Below the pieces are notes generated by a model that did no database searches, was not told the origin of the DNA, and saw nothing but the letters and a program-made list of their open reading frames with translations. Source: Candidatus Opimibacter iunctus (GTDB lineage Bacteria; Bacteroidota; Bacteroidia; Chitinophagales; Saprospiraceae). From it: a DNA stretch of 64,000 nt. A program made the translations under genes and the position numbers. The DNA lies in the NCBI GenBank assembly GCA_016716665.1, contig JADJVH010000009.1, positions 62,001 through 126,000 of the forward strand, in the 5' to 3' direction. Position 1 is the first letter of the stretch. Each line of letters opens with the position of its first letter. Shown one piece after another: positions 63,123 through 64,000 of the stretch.

Positions 63123-63649
63123 ATGCTAAGCGATAAAATGATCAATGCCCTCAATGAGCAGATAGCCTTTGAAGGATATGCTTCCTTCCTCTACCTCGCC
63201 CAGGCCGGGTGGTTTGAAAACAAATCCATGCAGGGTTGCGCCTCCTTCATGTACCGCCAGTCGGCAGAGGAACATGTGCACATGATGAAAATATTCCGGT
63301 ACCTGCTTGAGATGGATGCAGTGGCAATCAGTCCTGCCATCAAGCAGCCTCCTGCAGAGTTTAAGGATGTCCGGACGATCTTTTCAGAGACCCTCGCCCA
63401 TGAGAAAAGAGTCACTGCGTCGATCAATGACCTGGTGGCACTGGCGATCAGGAAAGCGACCACGCTACCTATGCATTCCTCCAATGGTATGTTACAGAGC
63501 AACGTGAAGAAGAAAGCCTGATGCGCACCATCCTCGACAAGATCAACCTCATCGGTGATGGCGCCCAAAGCCTCTATTTTATCGATAAGGAAATCGAAGC
63601 CATCAACCAGGCCACTGTCGCCGCCGAAAAAGCCGAAGGCGGAGAATAG
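63123..63649 (+). CDS. Ferritin (iron storage), one-base error in a homopolymer
   Basis: A bacterial non-haem ferritin. The N-terminal part LSDKMINALNEQIAFEGYASFLYLAQAGWFE holds a metal-binding Glu, and EEHVHMMKIFRYL is the second helix with E/H ligands. The frame ends at 63521 in nonsense. One extra A in the AAA at 63453-63455 restores AIRKSDHATYAFLQWYVTEQREEESLMRTILDKINLIG and runs to the stop at 63647. The full length is about 176 residues, normal for the family. Confidence 0.85.
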
Positions 63650-63659
63650 TGGGATACCA

Positions 63660-63715
63660 TAATGAAAAAATATGTAGAGACGCGATTAATCGCGTCTCTA
63701 CATATTTTTTCATTA
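63660..63715. repeat. Perfect 56-bp palindrome with AGACGCGATT core
   Basis: Halves are complementary throughout. The core is the same as at 62947-63004. The outer arm (TAATGAAAAAATAT) differs. It sits between ferritin and the heptosyltransferase-like gene and can serve as a terminator with its A/T tracts. Confidence 0.9.
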
Positions 63716-63735
63716 CCAGGTTACAGTAAGAAAAT

Positions 63736-64000
63736 ATGAAATTCCTTCTCATCCAGACCGCTTTTATCGGAGACGTGGTACTCGCTACGCCGCTCATTGA
63801 AAAACTCAGAAAATTCTATCCCGATAGTGAGATTGATTTTCTGCTGAGAAAGGGCAATGAAGGCCTGCTGACCGGCCATCCACATCTGCGTCAAGTCATC
63901 ATCTTGGATAAGAAGCAAGGGAAGTACAAAAACCTGCTCTCGCTGATCTCCACCATTCGCAAGGAAAAGTATGATTATGTCATCAACCTCCAGCGGTTTT
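63736..64000 (+). CDS. Glycosyltransferase family 9 (heptosyltransferase-like), cut by window end
   Basis: The 88 residues available read MKFLLIQTAFIGDVVLATPLIEKLRKFYPDSEIDFLLRKGNEGLLTGHPHLRQVIILDKK, the GT9 N-terminal Rossmann fold with the G-D-V-V-L-A-T-P-L motif. GT9 enzymes add heptose or similar sugars to the lipopolysaccharide core. The rest lies beyond the window. Confidence 0.85.
   Translation, partial: MKFLLIQTAFIGDVVLATPLIEKLRKFYPDSEIDFLLRKGNEGLLTGHPHLRQVIILDKKQGKYKNLLSLISTIRKEKYDYVINLQRF

Noticed and set aside
1..64000. tRNA, rRNA or riboswitch
   Set aside because: No cloverleaf, rRNA or riboswitch core was recognised by eye; a covariance-model search would be decisive and could not be run.

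Overview
The window reads as chromosomal DNA of a Bacteroidota bacterium, most like the Saprospiria/Chitinophagia side of the phylum. The signs are many secreted proteins with type IX secretion (T9SS) C-terminal signals of both kinds (NPAxxxL-type and the gliding-motility-associated CHU_C type), beta-propeller hybrid sensors (two-component regulator propeller plus Y_Y_Y), SusC-free lipoproteins with short lipoboxes, promoters of the TTTG / TAnnTTTG kind, and few Shine-Dalgarno sites. Nothing allows a genus call.

Layout. 0-33 kb is ordinary chromosome: cell-surface proteins (FN3 repeats, a 15-repeat Ig-like giant, a metzincin/beta-helix protein, an S74 endosialidase-chaperone protein), an ExbD-like protein, thioredoxin-fold lipoproteins, a propeller histidine kinase and LuxR response regulator, an AraC regulator, an amidohydrolase, a PQQ-type sugar dehydrogenase, and a HicAB toxin-antitoxin pair. 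33-50 kb is an accessory, defence-rich region that is visibly richer in A+T. 50-64 kb returns to chromosome: mnmE, a cluster of collagen-like S74 fibre proteins, a LytS-like propeller kinase with its regulator, an AraC regulator, ferritin and the start of a heptosyltransferase-like gene.

The main result is in the accessory region. A 27-repeat CRISPR array (41572-43361) lies directly downstream of a divergent Cas13b (43447-46822, two HEPN Rx4H motifs) and a four-helix membrane protein that fits Csx27, so this is a type VI-B (probably VI-B1) RNA-targeting system. It shares the minus strand with two further candidate immune modules: a HEPN protein / unknown protein / SecB-like chaperone operon, which looks like a chaperone-controlled toxin-antitoxin system, and a caspase-like protease with a partner gene. 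A pentapeptide plus TIR-like protein and a tail-anchored protein complete the cargo.

The island is bounded by a perfect 19-bp direct repeat (35576-35594 and 49897-49915). The right copy is the last 18 bp of mnmE plus one base. The 3' end of mnmE (thdF/trmE) is the known integration site of SGI1-type islands, so this looks like an att site used by a Cas13b-bearing island. A mobile-mystery-protein B / A / Fic cassette stands next to both repeats: intact on the left, decayed on the right. This suggests stepwise accretion of elements at mnmE.

Caution: many genes carry one-base frameshifts, several at homopolymers, including the housekeeping gene mnmE and ferritin. Most are therefore probably errors of a long-read assembly, and the split in Cas13b should be read in that light. 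The nonsense codon and the internal deletion in the right-hand cassette cannot be explained that way.
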